DNA of 64,000 nucleotides from Spisula solida (lineage: Eukaryota; Mollusca; Bivalvia; Venerida; Mactridae). Positions 44,050 through 58,537 of the stretch are shown here, one piece after another; the first letter of the stretch is position 1; each line of letters opens with the position of its first letter. The DNA is taken from positions 34,030,551-34,094,550 of the forward strand of contig OX365945.1 of the NCBI GenBank assembly GCA_947247005.1. The letters run 5' to 3'. Below the pieces are notes generated by a model. The model had not been told where the DNA came from. It saw only the letters and a program-made list of their open reading frames with translations, and searched no databases. A program made the translations under genes and the position numbers.

Positions 44050-47000
44050 ATGAAGCGTTATTCTATGGATATTCAAGAAAAATCAACCAGAAATGAAGCA
44101 AGTGCTACTCGGAAATTGGTCATAGCATCAGTGGCCGTGTTTGCTGTAGCTTTTACGGTAGGTTTGCTGATTGGAGTTTATGGTATAAACACTGAGACTA
44201 AAGTGGACGTGAAAGACGGTGTGTTTCTGGATGGAGTATCGGAATCTATCATACGTGATGAAGACCCTGCTGTTACAGATTGGATTCTCGGAGAACTTAA
44301 AGCTGAAAACATCAGAGAAAATCTACGGTAAACAGTGTAATGCACATATGTATATTATTAATTGCAGCTGACTTTAAAGTATGAAACAACAGAGCACATT
44401 TACTGCATAACTTTATACTATGAACTAAATGTAATCAAATGCAACAAAGATGTTTCCTTAAGTGTTCTCGTATCTGTAGATAATTACTAGTTATTGTTTA
44501 GCAGCGTATCATATAGATTCTAATACTATTTCAGCGAGATTGATATGGTTACTGGTGTTCTTGTCAGAAAAACTAAATGTAGCATATACAATGAATGATC
44601 GATGTCAATATGTTCATACAAGACTCACCAAATAATTAAACATACACATAAACGTTCAAATGGGTTTATTAGGTCAAAGTCTTTTTCCGACCTTGTTATA
44701 ATGTGCGTTTGAGACTGTGTTATGTGCTTTTGTTGAAAAAGTAGAAATCGCATCTCAAATTGAGATTTTACTGTAATATGGACGCCAATTCATGAGTTCA
44801 GTCTCCTATGGAAACTGACATTAAGACATATGACATTATTTAAGATGAGATTTAGCTCAGACTAAGATGTTTCTGGAGATTGAGACCAGAATGGTATTCC
44901 GAGTTACTGACAATAACTAAAATGTACAGAAAACCGATTATTTCAGACCCACTGCCACTATCGCTCTCCACGTATATTGTTAGATTAATTTGTTAGGTAC
45001 TTTAAAACATTTTAGAGAGCTTGTGAAGAGTCCTCATGTTGCCGGCACTGCACGAGACTTCGAGCAAGCAGATATGCTGAAACAATTCTGGTTAGACTCG
45101 GGACTGGATGATGCTGTTACCACGCCGTATGATATTTTACTGTCCTACCCTGATGAGGTCAAACCTAACATTGTGTCAGTGAGGAATATGACAACTAATA
45201 CAGTGATCGTACAATCACCAGATAATGATAAAAACCTGACGAGTGAAGAGAACACAGAAGAGTTTATGTTTCCTTACCTGGCATATTCTGGAAGTGGAAC
45301 TGTTAAGGTATGTCAAAATGAGCAACCTCTTGAATTGGAAGTAAAGGATTTGCTATCAGCACTTGGCACCCAAAATGTGTTTATGTGTAGAAACTGAAGA
45401 GATTATATTAAGTCAGACAGGGAAGGCAACACTCAACTTAACCAGCCGAGCACAGAAAACATTAAAAACACACTAAGCACAACGTCCAACTGAAAACATG
45501 GCATCCCGTCCGTCCCGAAAGTCTGCCGTCTCAGGCGTTCAAACTAAAACGGAACGAGAGCCAAGTGACGTGAAATTAACAACTGGACACTACACACCAC
45601 AACGACAATCTACAACACATATAATAGTGTACATGCAATTTTGAAAGATACGAAGCAGCCTTGTGCTGGACAACGAAGTCTCGTTCAAAATTATATGACT
45701 TTTTCACTTTCAAGACATTGTTCACAAGGAACCTATAATAACGAGCCCGACATTGGCACATACAAATAAATGGTAAATAAATTATTCATGTTTAATTAAC
45801 GTATGTTAAGTCACATGTCGGACAAACCAGACTTTCCATCCCAACTACTGTGTATAATGCACAACCGAATCCAAATTCGAAGAGAGTCCAACAAGAGTGA
45901 ACGATCTGCTTCCAGTTCAGGAAGATGAGTAATATTAGGAATAATGCTTTCTATTAAAGAACTGTACTCGGGGTATAACAGACTTTGTATCATCTTAATT
46001 TCTATTATCAGATTCCTTAGTTATTTCATTCAAATAGTAACTTACATGATGTCATGTACTGTCAATGACATGAAACCCAATAAAGGTTCTGAATTCCTGA
46101 ACTCGTTGACCTAGCATTGACTTTAATGTGATGTATGTTGTTTGTTTGTTTGTTTGTGGTCGACTGGGGCAGTCGTAAATGCGTGGTCATTGGGTTTTCT
46201 CTAACAGATTGGCCAATGACCTCCGACTTCAAGGGGAAATTGTATGAATAAAGTATGCATACATATTTAAAACCAGGGCCCCATTGTGTACGTCAATTAT
46301 GGCAGAAGGCAGGACTTTGAAGCATTAGATCCAACATTTAACTTTACTGGTTGTCTAGTACTTGCACGATTCGGTAGGAGCTGGCGAGCAGAAAAGGTAT
46401 ACAAAATTATTTCATAATCACTTTGATCGGTATCTTGTGGCTTATATGGTGCTAAAGGTCATGGACATGCAACACGTTCCCTGTCAGATATTTATTATCT
46501 TTTTGCAATGTGAATACAATATAGAAATGCACAGTTATGTACACGCAGAATTATTAACATAGGAAATAGAACACTACTTGAACTGTGTTGAATACAATTA
46601 ATTAACGTTTTGTTCAATTATTTTTATTTCAAATTTTTATAAATCATTAAATAAGGATTTTTGAAATATAAACGGAAATACAATTAATGAGACCACTTAA
46701 AATATGGTCCTATGTGGTCAATACAGTAAAAAAGACTAACAATGCGAGTCTAAATACTTCATTTTGGTAACTTGGAGTGACGTCAATGTTAACGTTGTAT
46801 TGAAATAATGATTTATTGTGCATATCACATAATACAGGTGCGTCTTGCTGAAGACCGCGGAGCTATTGGAGTGATACTGTATTCTGATCCAGCAGATTAT
46901 ATTGCACCCTGGGCTACAGATACTTACCCAGATAGTATATGGATTCCACCAACAGCTACAGCAAGAGGCAGTCTATTTATGGGCGACGGGGACCCACTTA

Positions 47001-50000
47001 CTCCTAGCTATCCGGCAATTGGTAGGTAATACCAGAGCAATTAGTAACTTAATTGTCTATATAATAGGCTATAGTATAATAACTAAAACATTTATACAGC
47101 GGTAACCCAATTTACAGAACGAATCCGACAGGCTTTTTAAAAACACTATAATTTGTGATTATAAATTTATTATAGAATTTAAATGTTTTGCATTATGATA
47201 ACTAACCAGCAATACAAACTATACTCAAATAAGTTAAATAAGATGCTACAGGTAAAATATTGACTAGATCTCTTTTACCTTATAAAACTATATACCATAT
47301 CCTTCGTTACCAGATTCAGCGTACAGATTCCCTGAGAATGACACTGAAATCAACCTGCTGAAGATTCCAGCCATGCCGATTGGTTATGATATTGCCAAAC
47401 AAATTCTCGGGTAAATAAGAAATATGACTATTATATCTGAGGTTTGTGTTATAGAGGTATTCTATGTATTCTACCAGTTCCAACATTATGTGTCTTTTGC
47501 TGGGAAAATTCTGTTGAACCGTAGTGAAACCTCGTATTATTCTTCATGTCTGTTCTAGTTAGTAATAAAATTTAAATGCATTGATGCCATAACGAAATGT
47601 GTGAGAAGGCACTGTTTGCACGTACATTACACCTTTACATCGCTATCCCCTTTCACTAATAAGTTTAAAATGTTTTGTACTAACATTGCATGCTTAATTG
47701 TATGTACATGTATTATGTTTTGAATTCCACTATCAAAATGGTTCTACGTGTTTACATGTTAGACCTGCGTAGGAAAAATACAATAAAAGAACTATGAGGT
47801 ACGCTTTTTACAATTTGATTAAAGTACTTGATTGTCCCAATGCGAAGCGTTCAATAATTAGAAGATTGTATAAGCATTTAAATTAGAAATGACCATTGCA
47901 TGCTAACAACAATGACGGTATTGTTATAAATAACACGACGCAGTGATATGTGTCAGTCAGACAGACAAGGCTAACTTGCAAATTCTGACTCCAGTTAACA
48001 ACGTTAATGCCTAACACTTTTTGAATTTTTAGAGAAGTCTGTAACACAATCAACTTGGTATATTTATTGCCTCTGGTTATACTGTAAAATAGATAACACC
48101 CAACAACCATGTTAGCATAATGTTCTTCCCCAATCTTAATACCGTCATTGACATTATCAAAACAATTGTTGAACTGCCTTAATACTGTGTAATTTATCAT
48201 TTCATATAGTTTGATGGGAGGAGATGCGGTACCAGATGGTTGGTCAGGACGGCTTCTCAATGGTAGTGCTTACAGACTTGGACCAGGATTTCAGGATGAA
48301 AACTTGTATGTAGAACATTAACCACTTGTCTCTAATCTATTGATGACCACCATACGTATAGCTTTCGAGTGACACGATGTCTATATATAATGTCTGCTTT
48401 CATAAGTATGTAACATAAATGTGTCCAATTCTAAACTTGAGTATGTTGATCTGGGATGGTATTCAATATTGATCTTACTTGACCTAAGAATAAGGACAAC
48501 CAATCAGATCACACCATATTAAACTTTTGGTCAGTAACAGGCGATATGATTGGCTATCCTTATACTCCAATTAATTTAGATCAATATTGAATACTACCCT
48601 GGACTTTGCAATGTTGCATTCTTCTGAATTCTCAATACATGTGTGACCAGGAAGTTCAAGTCAATACGATATATAAATTAAATAAAGCAGTAAATAATAG
48701 CTTACGTATATCAATACTTAATATATGTATCATAGTTTATCGCCATGTTCTTCAATTTAGTCATAAAACACCTTATGATCAAGGTTCGTAAATTTTGATT
48801 TGAAATATGTTACCACTCGATAAACAGTAAATTTAATTATATTACATTACTGAAGTGTTGTTATTTGATAACAGGGTGCATTTAATTTTTTATTTTGATC
48901 TTACATGTACCAGTATAATAAATCTAGTTGGTGTCTGTTAAATAAAATGTTCATAACAAATTTAAAGTCAAGTAGATCTATGCGTTTTTTGTGAGTCTAG
49001 TTTAACAATTTTACTGTTATTTGTACAGCTGCAATGCGTAAACTGAGGAAAAAGTGTTCTAACCGTTCAGATATATTGTTCCAGACTTTCTTAAAAGTTT
49101 AGAAACCTTTTTGTTTAACTTCACCCATAGTATTTTAAATATGTCATATTAATGTCCTGTAAATTTCAAAATATCCAGTTGAAAAATCTTTTACATATTG
49201 ACGATCAAATGAGACAACTTTAAAACTAAAAGTCACAACACTATGGACATTTGAACAGATTTTGAAAAGGTAAATTAGAAAAATCGCCATGGACTTGTAC
49301 AAATATCATAACAATGGTAATTGGTAATATTTTTCATTTTTTATGACTTCAGATTTTTTATTGTCTCACTTGTTCGGCTATATCTAAGGAAACCCTCTAC
49401 CGATTGTTTCAAAATTCATTGTCAATATGTATTACTTACTCACAATGTCAAGTAAAAAAGACAAGACACTGAATGTATTTTTTAAGGCCTAGACAATATA
49501 GCTGGTCGGTTAGAACATCCTCTCAGTGTAAATGCTGTATAGTGTAAAATATGTTGGCAAATGAATATGTTTAGACTTCGTATGATCTAATTTTCAGAGA
49601 GATTGAACTGAGTGTGCATACAAGGAATCATCGTAGAAAAGCATATAACGCATTTGGAATAATCAAAGGCGAAGTAGAACCGGGTAGCGTAAAGCTTAAC
49701 CTTGCTTTTTGTGAAGCTATTATTATCAATTAGTTGTGACAATTTATGAATAGATGATCAATATATGATGGAGATGATACAAGAATTTAACTCTTATCTA
49801 TCGATTTAAATGTCATAAATATGTAATTTATAATAAAAAGAATTTTAATAAATACATCATTACATGTCATATTATTGAATGGTAGATATAAAGCTTTTAA
49901 AAGGTTGATGGTGTAAAGGTAAAGTGTATAGCATAATGCTAGTACATCAAAATATTTAGTGGACTATGTTTTTATTACATAAATACTATAGTTCTTGATG

Positions 50001-53000
50001 CTGATTTCTATCCATACATGATGATAACTGTTTTTTTAAGTCCAAAATTCACCATTTTTTTCAGATCGTTATGTGATGTTAGGTAATCATAGAGATTCAT
50101 GGGTTCTCGGAGCTATCGACCCTACAAGTGGTACAGCAACCATGATGGAATTATCACGAGTTCTTGGAAAACTGGTAAAAGAGGGTACGTATCATATATA
50201 TTAGTTTCATATCTTAACACTCGTGACTACTGTCCGTGATAACATTAGTACTGTCACCCCCTAATTGTCAAATAATCCACTCTCTAACTTTTCTTAATAT
50301 CTGAATATGTATTCCAATGGTTTTGTTGCCAATACTCAGTCCTAAATCGTTTCTGAAAAGTGTCGTCATGTGTGTAACTGCACTACCGATTAAAATAAGT
50401 GTTCTAACACAATCCTAGTGATTTATGGAGGATCTGCACATTGTTTGTGATATTTCCAACTTCATCTTTATTTTCATAACCATTTTAAAAGTGTTTCATA
50501 ACTCGTTATCTTTTTTCCATAACTCAATTCCGTTGTAGCTAGCCTGCTATTTAAGTAGATGTCCTACATATCATAGAATAAATATGCAGGTTACTAGTTC
50601 TAGTAGTTAAAGTTTAAAAAGCACTTGAAAAATGTTATGCTACGTTGTTTTATCCATTATGACACTTTTCAGGCCGATGGAGACCGAGAAGATCGATTAT
50701 ATTCTGTAGTTGGGGTGCGGAGGAGTTCGGACTGATCGGATCCACTGAATGGATAGAGGTAATATACAAAATGATAATAACATATCGGAATTAGAAATTG
50801 GCATTCAGCAAAACACACAAGGCACAACGAAATAAAAAAGAAAAAAGGACTAAAGGCAAAAACGCACTAAAATATAAATCACAGATTACGAACGCAAGTC
50901 ACAAGGACAAACATCAAATAAACAATCGAAATTGTTTCAAACGACTCTTAAATTACATTGTCGGAAAATATATCAGGTACGTTAAGATCTCGGTTTGGCT
51001 CATGTCCAGTATAATATTATGCACAGTGTACCTAGGAATAATAACAAAATCGCATTTTAAAAATGGAATAACTGAATGAAACTTCGCATATATATCGGAG
51101 ATGAATACACTGCAATGGGTTCAACGGCTTGTTTAATTAGAATCTATCAAGGATAAATTTTTATGGTCTTAGTTGCATTCCAATTTGAACAACCCTCGTA
51201 AACACAATACTATTCCGACAGTGTTGTACCTATCATATAACCGGAGTAAGAACCAACAAACAACGACGAATCACACAAACGGTGAAGCAGTACACAAGCA
51301 ATATGTTGGAATAACCAAATGATAAGAGTAATATGTCTCAAAAGGAGTACCACATCACTATATTAAAGCAAGAACATTGGAAACCGCCTACAAGAACTGA
51401 TAGTGACTCGGCACTCATTGTATGACTGTCGTATTTAAAAATATAGCAATGGGTCGTTATTATAAGATAATATTAGGTAAACGTAGTAGTGGTGGCGTTA
51501 CATAATCAAGAAGTCTTTGTATGATTTTGATGAATGCTTCTCCCATTGCATTATATGTGCAATATAATAATTTATTTGTGTTCTGACAAACTACTTTTTT
51601 CAGGAGAACTCTAAGGTGTTAGATTTTAGATCGGTCGCATACATCAACATGGACATTGCTGTTACTGGTTGGTATATTTTGGTATTAGATACTACTTTAT
51701 CAACATCAAAGAACATAACTAATTTGGCGCATACTTTAGTCGTTTAGTCGTTATGTGTATCGTTCAACCCTTCTCATGCGCATGTATACTCTCTTTATGT
51801 TGAATCTACTCTCATAACCAATTGGTCTGTAGTAAAAGGCCAAGCTTCGTAAATATGACCTACTTACTACACATTAAATAATTTGTACCAATAATTAAGT
51901 ATTGTTGGAATTCCTATTGTTATATTTCAATACGTGTTTAAATGTCAATACTTTGTGATATGGCAATACTTGTTTATTCCTGTTTATTGTTAGTTCTTAT
52001 AATTAAGTATTGTTGGAATTCCTATTGTTATATTTCAATACGTGTTTACATGTCAATACTTTGTGATATGGCAATACTTGTTTATTCCTGTTAATTATTT
52101 CTATTAATAATTAAGTATTGTTGGAATTCTTATTGTTTTATTTCAATACTTGTTTATATGTTGGAATTGCTATTGTTATATGTTTTGTCAATACTTATTT
52201 ATCCTTCATTATCTCGAAGTTGGTCAAATATTTGTTAAAATGAAACATGCCATTCTTTCTGTCCAAAATGTATGTTTCTATTATCTATTTTCAATTTTTG
52301 TTCCAGGAAACCATTCTATACGAGGCCTTGGAAGCCCACCGGTTTTCTCCGTCATGTATGAAGTCGCTAAAAGGGTAATTCGTGTTGACAACTAGAAAAT
52401 TAATAACATACTAAATGTCGAAAACATATTAGATTTAAATGTTAAATAGATCTAGTGTCTGTTGGATGCTGATTTGGGGTTTTACATGCCATGTGTGGTC
52501 GTCCTTGTGTTTCGTTCCTGTCTATTGACACTTAATCCGGTTGTGTTTGACTGATTTATTCGGCTGGCTGTTGGAGAAAGGTATCGTGGTTTCATATTTT
52601 ATGTACGAGGGGTGATCAACAAATACGCGGAAAAGTGCCGTCATTTCTTTATTTTTCGCTGTAAATCGTTGAAACCTTATAAACATGAAGATAAATTTAT
52701 TTCAAATTGATTCATCGCTGACCATCAATATTAACCAAAGTCAGAACGAACGCGGTTTCCTATGACAACGTCACTCGACGTCATGCGGCCCAAATTTTCA
52801 TATTTTCCAACGTTGCACGTAGAAAACGATGACGTATCATTCGTGCGTTTGTAATGTTATATTTTCTAAAGGGCGGGTTATGAATATGCAATGATAAAAC
52901 ATTGCATTCATTATTTCAAAAAAATGTTTTAACGTCAAAATTCCGTTTAAGAGCTATTTGCTTCGAAGTCTTTGTCTGAAAATGAGTGTGATACTATAAT

Positions 53001-56000
53001 CGGCGGCGAAAATTCGTGTTGCGATTGAAATGTCATAAAATACCACTGACAATATTGCAAAATACAAAAAAATATGTAATAGCATACACAACATGTGTCT
53101 TTTTTGCATATTCTCTCACATGTAGCCATGTGAAATCAATGCCGACATGCGATTGGGCTGTACGACGTCAATAACGTCAGATTACGTCATAAATATGAAT
53201 GTTCTCCCGCAGCTAATTCTTCTAATTGACATGCAAGTTGCAAAGAAAAAACAACGATTTTCGGTTGACAGGTCTATGAAGTGTATCTGGTTGAACAGCT
53301 ACTTTTTGAGAATCATTCAATGCGTTATACATTATGAATTGTGCCTCGAATGAGTATGGATAATGATGTATGTAACGACGTCGCGATGACGTTGGGCCGG
53401 TGTAGCCATAAAGACGTTACGGTTTCTATGTTTTTTTCACCAAATATTTCCTTGGGCTCAATGTTTTCTATAGTTATGTATTTGCAATACTCCAATCTAT
53501 TACCAGACGGGTTTTCTTCAATATTGATCACGTAACAAAGATTTTAGAGTATTTTTCTGCGTATTTGTTGATCACCCCTCGTACATGTCTATGTTTGTCT
53601 TTGTCGCTAATGGTCTGTGGTATTTCGTTTTCTGTGTCTTCCTTGTTTGTGTCTTTCGAGCTCTGCTGTTTCTGTTGATTGCTGAATCACTGTTCTATTC
53701 GTTATTATATTTTCACATGCTTTTTGTTTTCGCATGTCAAGATGATTAATACGTGTTACTTAGATTGCTGTGTAGTTATTATGTCGCATTTGTTATATAC
53801 GAGTTATTGCTTATCTTGTATTTTAAGGTAATTTAAGAAAAAAAGCGAAAACAAACTACTATTCCAGTTAGCGACAAAATGACCATATTTCATGAAAAGG
53901 AACAGTTTTTAAGTCAATATATATACATTGCGTGGCGTCTGGCATTGCATGACATTTTGATAAAATCAGACGTTTGAGATAAGCAAACTTTGTTCTCTGT
54001 TCATATGAAATACAGTTATTTTCTGCTCTGCAATAACTATTCTGTACTTAGTGCTTAAACAGAAAAATAGATTATTGCGCCCGTTATTACTACAGGTTGC
54101 AAATCCCAATGATACCGACATTGATCATCCAACTGTATTTGATAATTGGCTATCCAAGAAACCTTTGAAGGATCCTAGTACACAGGAGAATCTTGGTATT
54201 CCAGAGTAAGTACACTAAATCGTGAGTTAAGAGATTATACGAACATCTTTAGTTAAATTACAATTCCATTAGAATGCCTTAACCTTGTCTATAAGATAGT
54301 TTCCACGGTCCAAGTCACATTATTTTGTTTACAACGTATATGTCGTGCTTTTAGTCACATATACACTTTACAATGTTACCCACAGAAATAGAGATGCACC
54401 TGTTGGTAACCTAGAGATACATGCAATACGTAGGATGTACATGAAATAAATGATCAATGCTACTTAAATATATCTTATATATTGATGAAACAAATCGGTG
54501 AATAAAATGCGACATTCAATTAAACTCACTTCAAAACAATATACTGTCGCAAATGCTACATGTAATGAATATGAATTATATCCAACGTGTCTATATTATT
54601 CCATTTGTTTCATGAAATGTATTGCCGTAGCATGTACTTTATACGTATCTTCTGAACAGCATACATATGTAGGTATAGTTTTATACTTTGATTCAGAATA
54701 TTTTCACCGGGCGGTGGGAGTGATTATGGAACTTTCCAGATGCGTGCCGGGATAACTTGTGCTGACTTCCGGTACAGGCAGGATTATGTAAGCATTTTTA
54801 TGTTTGCATTGATTTGTTTAGTTTGTTTAATTGAATATTAAATTTCTAAGTTTTTCTTTAATAACAGTTCATCAGTGATAATGATCACATGGGGTACTAA
54901 CACTAACGGTGTGAAGTACGATGACTGGCCCAGGCATATCTGCCATAAAGTAGTACAGGTGTAGCTCTTTTGCTTAGCGTTTCAAAATGTCTAAGAAAAG
55001 TTCGATGTCTTGTTTGGCCAAATGTCACTACCACATGCGTCTGGATAGTCTTCATATAACTTAACTACAATAGGTACGACTTCAAACAAAACAAAAGCGC
55101 TATAGATAGTACACGACTAAAATGGAAAACAGCATCATAAATTATTGTCTTCGAATTTATGTCGAATTATTTGGCACTAGTGATGAAATAGGAATTTCTA
55201 GTTTCTTTAATATTTGATTGGTTCTGTTTCTAAATGAAAGAAATACGTTTGTATTTTGGTCACTTGATATGTTGATATTCTAGTCTGGTGATGGTGTTCT
55301 ATTTTATCCACTGTATCATACAAGTTATGAGACATTCTATGCTGTTGATGAGTTGATTGATCCAGGATTTAAGGTAATGTTATAATTGTAGGTCCTATTA
55401 CATACACAATAATATTCATTGATTTGTTAACACCATTTTGTCTTGTTACTTTTATATTTTATCGTGTTTTGTAAGTTATGTTTTACTTTTATGTGTGTTC
55501 GCTTTGTGTCCTGGAGCTCTGCTGTTTCTGTTGAGTGCTGCCATACTGGTGTGATTTGGTGTTATCGTTTTTGGTGGTACTTGTCTTTAAATCATAAAAT
55601 CTAGTTAATATACATACGTACGTATTGTATTGGTGAATTTGTAAATCAGTGTTCACTTTCTACGGCCAATTCTGTATATAGAATTCTATTTATAGTTTGA
55701 TTGTCAAATATTTCCAGCCTCCGTCGATTTTGCATTTGCTTACCGTAAGCAACTCCATCAAATCATATTTGCAACAAAACCAAAGTACTCGTAGTTTCCT
55801 ATAATATGCTGGTTCTATATTCATAGTGGTATATAGTTAACTGAACACATACTCTCCATTCTAATATTAATTGTTAATCCTGATATTAAATTGTGTTCAA
55901 TGGTAGCTACGTCTTAGCTTATATTTGTAATTTCATTCCATGTACGACACAGTATCATGCGACCATTGGTAAACTATCTGGAGAATTGTTGAGAGATTTA

Positions 56001-57864
56001 GCTGACTCTAAGATCATCCCTTTCAATATGTCTGATTATGTGATGTTTATGGAACACTACGCTCAGGCCTTCATACAGAATGCTAGTAATGAAATTACAG
56101 CTCATAGCATTGATGCAAGTAAGTCTTAGAAACCTGTGCTGGTATTCACATATTTTGACTTAAATTAAAAACTTGAGCTGCACATATTTCCCAAGAAACA
56201 AAGAATAGCCCATTGTTTTCTTTGTGATTATTGCGGCTCTTTACATAATGTTTTTAAATAATGTAAACAATTAATAATCTTCATTTTCCTGTTTATATGA
56301 TACACTTAAGGAAATTCTAAAATGTTCAGAAAATGTTAAGTTAAGTTTGTGAATCACATACATTTCTTTGTATAGCCATATACGGGCAATAGTTAACCTA
56401 ACAATTAGTTCTGGATTGTTATCAGCCAGTGCTTACACCCTCAAACTACTGACACTTTCTTTACCATGGACATCGTGTCGTTGGAGAATATAACTGTGTC
56501 CTCCAACCGTGTTCTCCAACCTGGATTTTCTGAATGACACTTTAGTGGCCCATCATCGGCGGCGTTGTACGAAGGGCACGTTTATACCACCATGGCTGTT
56601 CTGTAATCTGGAAGTAACAAATAACGCATTTTGCACTTTACTGAATCTTTATATATCGTATGGATTTAAATACTGATCCGTTAGATCATCTTCCCATGTG
56701 TATATCCGTTTATTACAAGTATGTGTTTCCAACATAAACTCTTGGATATTTTTATTCTTACTGACGTTTTTTGTTATTACTTATGCATGCAATACGTCTT
56801 TCCAGCGGCATTGACTGATTCGATCAATATATATAAAGAAGAAGCAGAAAAGTTTCATGAAATGGTCGACAACATAAATATGAATAAGTGAGTGTTATAT
56901 TCATAACATATGTTCTACATGTTATTCGGGCAGATGTTGACTTTGATTTGTCATAATTTACTTACATAATTTTATAATGCTGTAAATAAAACTTCTGACG
57001 TCGTCAGACATGTTCAGTCCACTATGGTGTCAGTGTTCAGGTTATCAGTGTACTTATTATGACAACTAAAATGAATTTGATACTCAATCATAAACAGTAA
57101 CATTATTAAACTTTTTTGAGCTTCTTGTCACTCATTGTATCAAAAGTACGAATGGTTATCAATCACGCATGCGAATTATGTGTTTCTGGTTTTATTTATA
57201 CATGCATTTCCGATTTATATTTTCCAGTCCGTTTGAAATTCGACGTGTGAATGATCAATTAATGCAAATAGAAAGGTCATTTCTGGATCCTGCCAGTCTA
57301 CCTGGAAGATCACAAAACTTCAGGTAACATTCTTTCAGTCTGTTTTATTTTTCCACTCTATCGATGTTGATATTTCAGTAGTCGTATATCTCAGTCTAGT
57401 TTGTACTATTTGTATTAATGATGTTGGCATTATACTAATCACTCCGTGTAATTGTATCTATTACCACAAGCTTATGAGCACAAACATGATCGTGGACGTC
57501 TGTCCTGTTACTAACACACTCCATTGGCATACTATTGACGAGGAGGTGGTACGGTTAAATATTGCCAAATCATTGTCGTCTTCGACTTGTTTGGTTTCGA
57601 TACAGATCGCTAGAATTATGTGATAACATTGTTTTTCACTGTTGATATAATTTCAGGCATCTAATCCATTCAACGACAGAATACAGTGCCTTCCCAGCTG
57701 CTAGTTTTCCTGGTCTCAAAGATGCGTTGTATAGAATTCGACAAGATGAAAATGTGGAAACAGTACGAGAGCTACAACACCATTTTTCAGTTCTTATATT
57801 TACAATTCAATCTGCAGCAAACTCATTACGGCAATCAACCGAATTTCTCAGACATTCACCTTAA
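44050..57864 (+). CDS. glutamate carboxypeptidase II / NAALADase-like M28B metallopeptidase, 18 exons
   Basis: Exons: 44050-44327, 45016-45307, 46277-46396, 46838-47021, 47314-47410, 48210-48305, 49598-49683, 50065-50184, 50673-50758, 51604-51667, 52307-52374, 54096-54205, 54697-54787, 55284-55373, 55953-56118, 56806-56887, 57228-57323, 57657-57864. Phases close to 777 aa (human FOLH1 has 750). It is a type II membrane protein: cytosolic 1-22, membrane span ~23-44, then protease-associated, peptidase and dimerisation regions. Zinc ligands are H393 (NHRDSW), D403 (GAIDPTSG), E442, D470 and H576 (PLYHTSYE); the catalytic glutamate is E441 (SWGAEEFG). Calcium ligands (LTPSY, E450, E453) are kept. 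Predicted to cleave acidic peptides or folates outside the cell. By family alignment the human K699-Y700 pair reads A-F and R534 reads D, so specificity may differ. Confidence 0.93.
45408..45495 (+). repeat. dispersed repeat, second copy
   Basis: GTCAGACAGGGAAGGCAACA, CTCAACTTAACCAGCCGAGC and AAAAACACACTAAGCACAA match 36386-36475 in order. Intron 2 of the peptidase gene, with no RT sequence beside it. Confidence 0.6.
48453..48603. mobile_element. ~150-bp palindromic MITE (GGTATTCAATAT family), copy 2
   Basis: TGGTATTCAATATTGATCTT and AGATCAATATTGAATACTA are nearly perfect inverses. The interior (AAGGACAACCAATCAGATCA, CAGTAACAGGCGATATGATT) matches 30452-30604. Intron 6 of the peptidase gene. 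Confidence 0.8.
51893..52200. repeat. ~108-bp tandem repeat, about 2.7 copies
   Basis: AATTAAGTATTGTTGGAATT, ATATTTCAATACGTGTTTA and TGTGATATGGCAATACTTGT recur at ~51893, ~52001 and ~52109. The last copy is truncated. Intron 10 of the peptidase gene. Confidence 0.85.
52604..53583. mobile_element. ~1-kb mariner-like TIR element, TA-flanked
   Basis: The 976-bp element (52606-53581) opens CGAGGGGTGATCAACAAATA and closes TATTTGTTGATCACCCCTCG. TA lies on both sides. Short internal ORFs show no transposase catalytic motif that I can identify, so it is probably non-autonomous. Intron 11 of the peptidase gene. Confidence 0.75.
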
Positions 57865-58110
57865 CACAGTTGTTACCTTAAAGACGTACCCTATGTAAGC
57901 ATTATTTATAAACTGCATATCTAATAGACATTTTTTCATTTCAAGCCAATATATCTGTTATTGGGTTGTTTCCCATTAATTACAAAATGGCTGTTACAAT
58001 GAAGTACTAAAATGTTGTTGTTGTTTGTTTGTGTTCCACTGTGGTCATTGGATTTATTATATAGTCACGAATACAGGCCAAATCGCGCAGTGGAATACGA
58101 CGCGACAGAT
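57865..58110 (+). other. probable start of the peptidase 3' UTR
   Basis: AT-rich, no further frame. No clear AATAAA is visible nearby, so the polyadenylation site is not placed. Confidence 0.35.
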
Positions 58111-58114
58111 TGCA

Positions 58115-58196
58115 TTTTCCGTATCATACATGTCTGGTTTTCCGAATCCGTATCATACATGTCTGGTTTTCCGAATCCGTATCATGCATGTCTGAC
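58115..58196. repeat. 29-bp tandem repeat, about 3 copies
   Basis: CCGTATCATACATGTCTGGT + TTTCCGAAT is repeated, the last copy diverging at CATGCATGTCTGACG. Confidence 0.8.
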
Positions 58197-58378
58197 GTGT
58201 TATATGCCGAACATATGCCAACTTCAATGACGTCACGACGTAAACAATTGTCTTTTTATGAATGGGCGTCACGTTATATGCCGAAAATATGCCGACGTCC
58301 ATGACGTCAATGTATACACAGCAAACGCATTTTCGCGCGTAAAAGAGCTTTTTTCACTTTTAAAGGTATATAATAAAA

Positions 58379-58537
58379 GGAATATTACTGCAGTGGTGTT
58401 GATCCGTTTAGGCGTATTACCTCTCGTTGCTTGCGCCATACCGCATCTCACTCGACCTAGCGGTCTCGTGAGATACGGCATTACACAAGCAAATCGAGGT
58501 AATACGGCCCAACGGATTAACACACTGTAGTGATATT
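58379..58537. mobile_element. 159-bp foldback element
   Basis: GGAATATTACTGCAGTGG, TTGATCCGTTTAGGCGTATT and CATACCGCATCTCACTCGA are mirrored by TCTCGTGAGATACGGCATTA, AATACGGCCCAACGGATTAA and CACTGTAGTGATATTCC. It folds almost end to end, which opens a reading frame on each strand. Confidence 0.7.

Noticed and set aside
44990..45015. Exon 2 of the peptidase beginning at the GTTAG acceptor (44996)
   Set aside because: Phase does not match exon 1; the TTTTAG acceptor at 45014-45015 restores the frame and the family alignment without gaps.
50798..51079. Lysine-rich 93-aa ORF in the peptidase intron
   Set aside because: Low-complexity A-rich translation between two confirmed exons; no splice support.
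54498..54755. 85-aa ORF overlapping peptidase exon 13
   Set aside because: It is in the wrong frame; the true exon uses the AG at 54695-54696 and reads [18 protein letters not shown].
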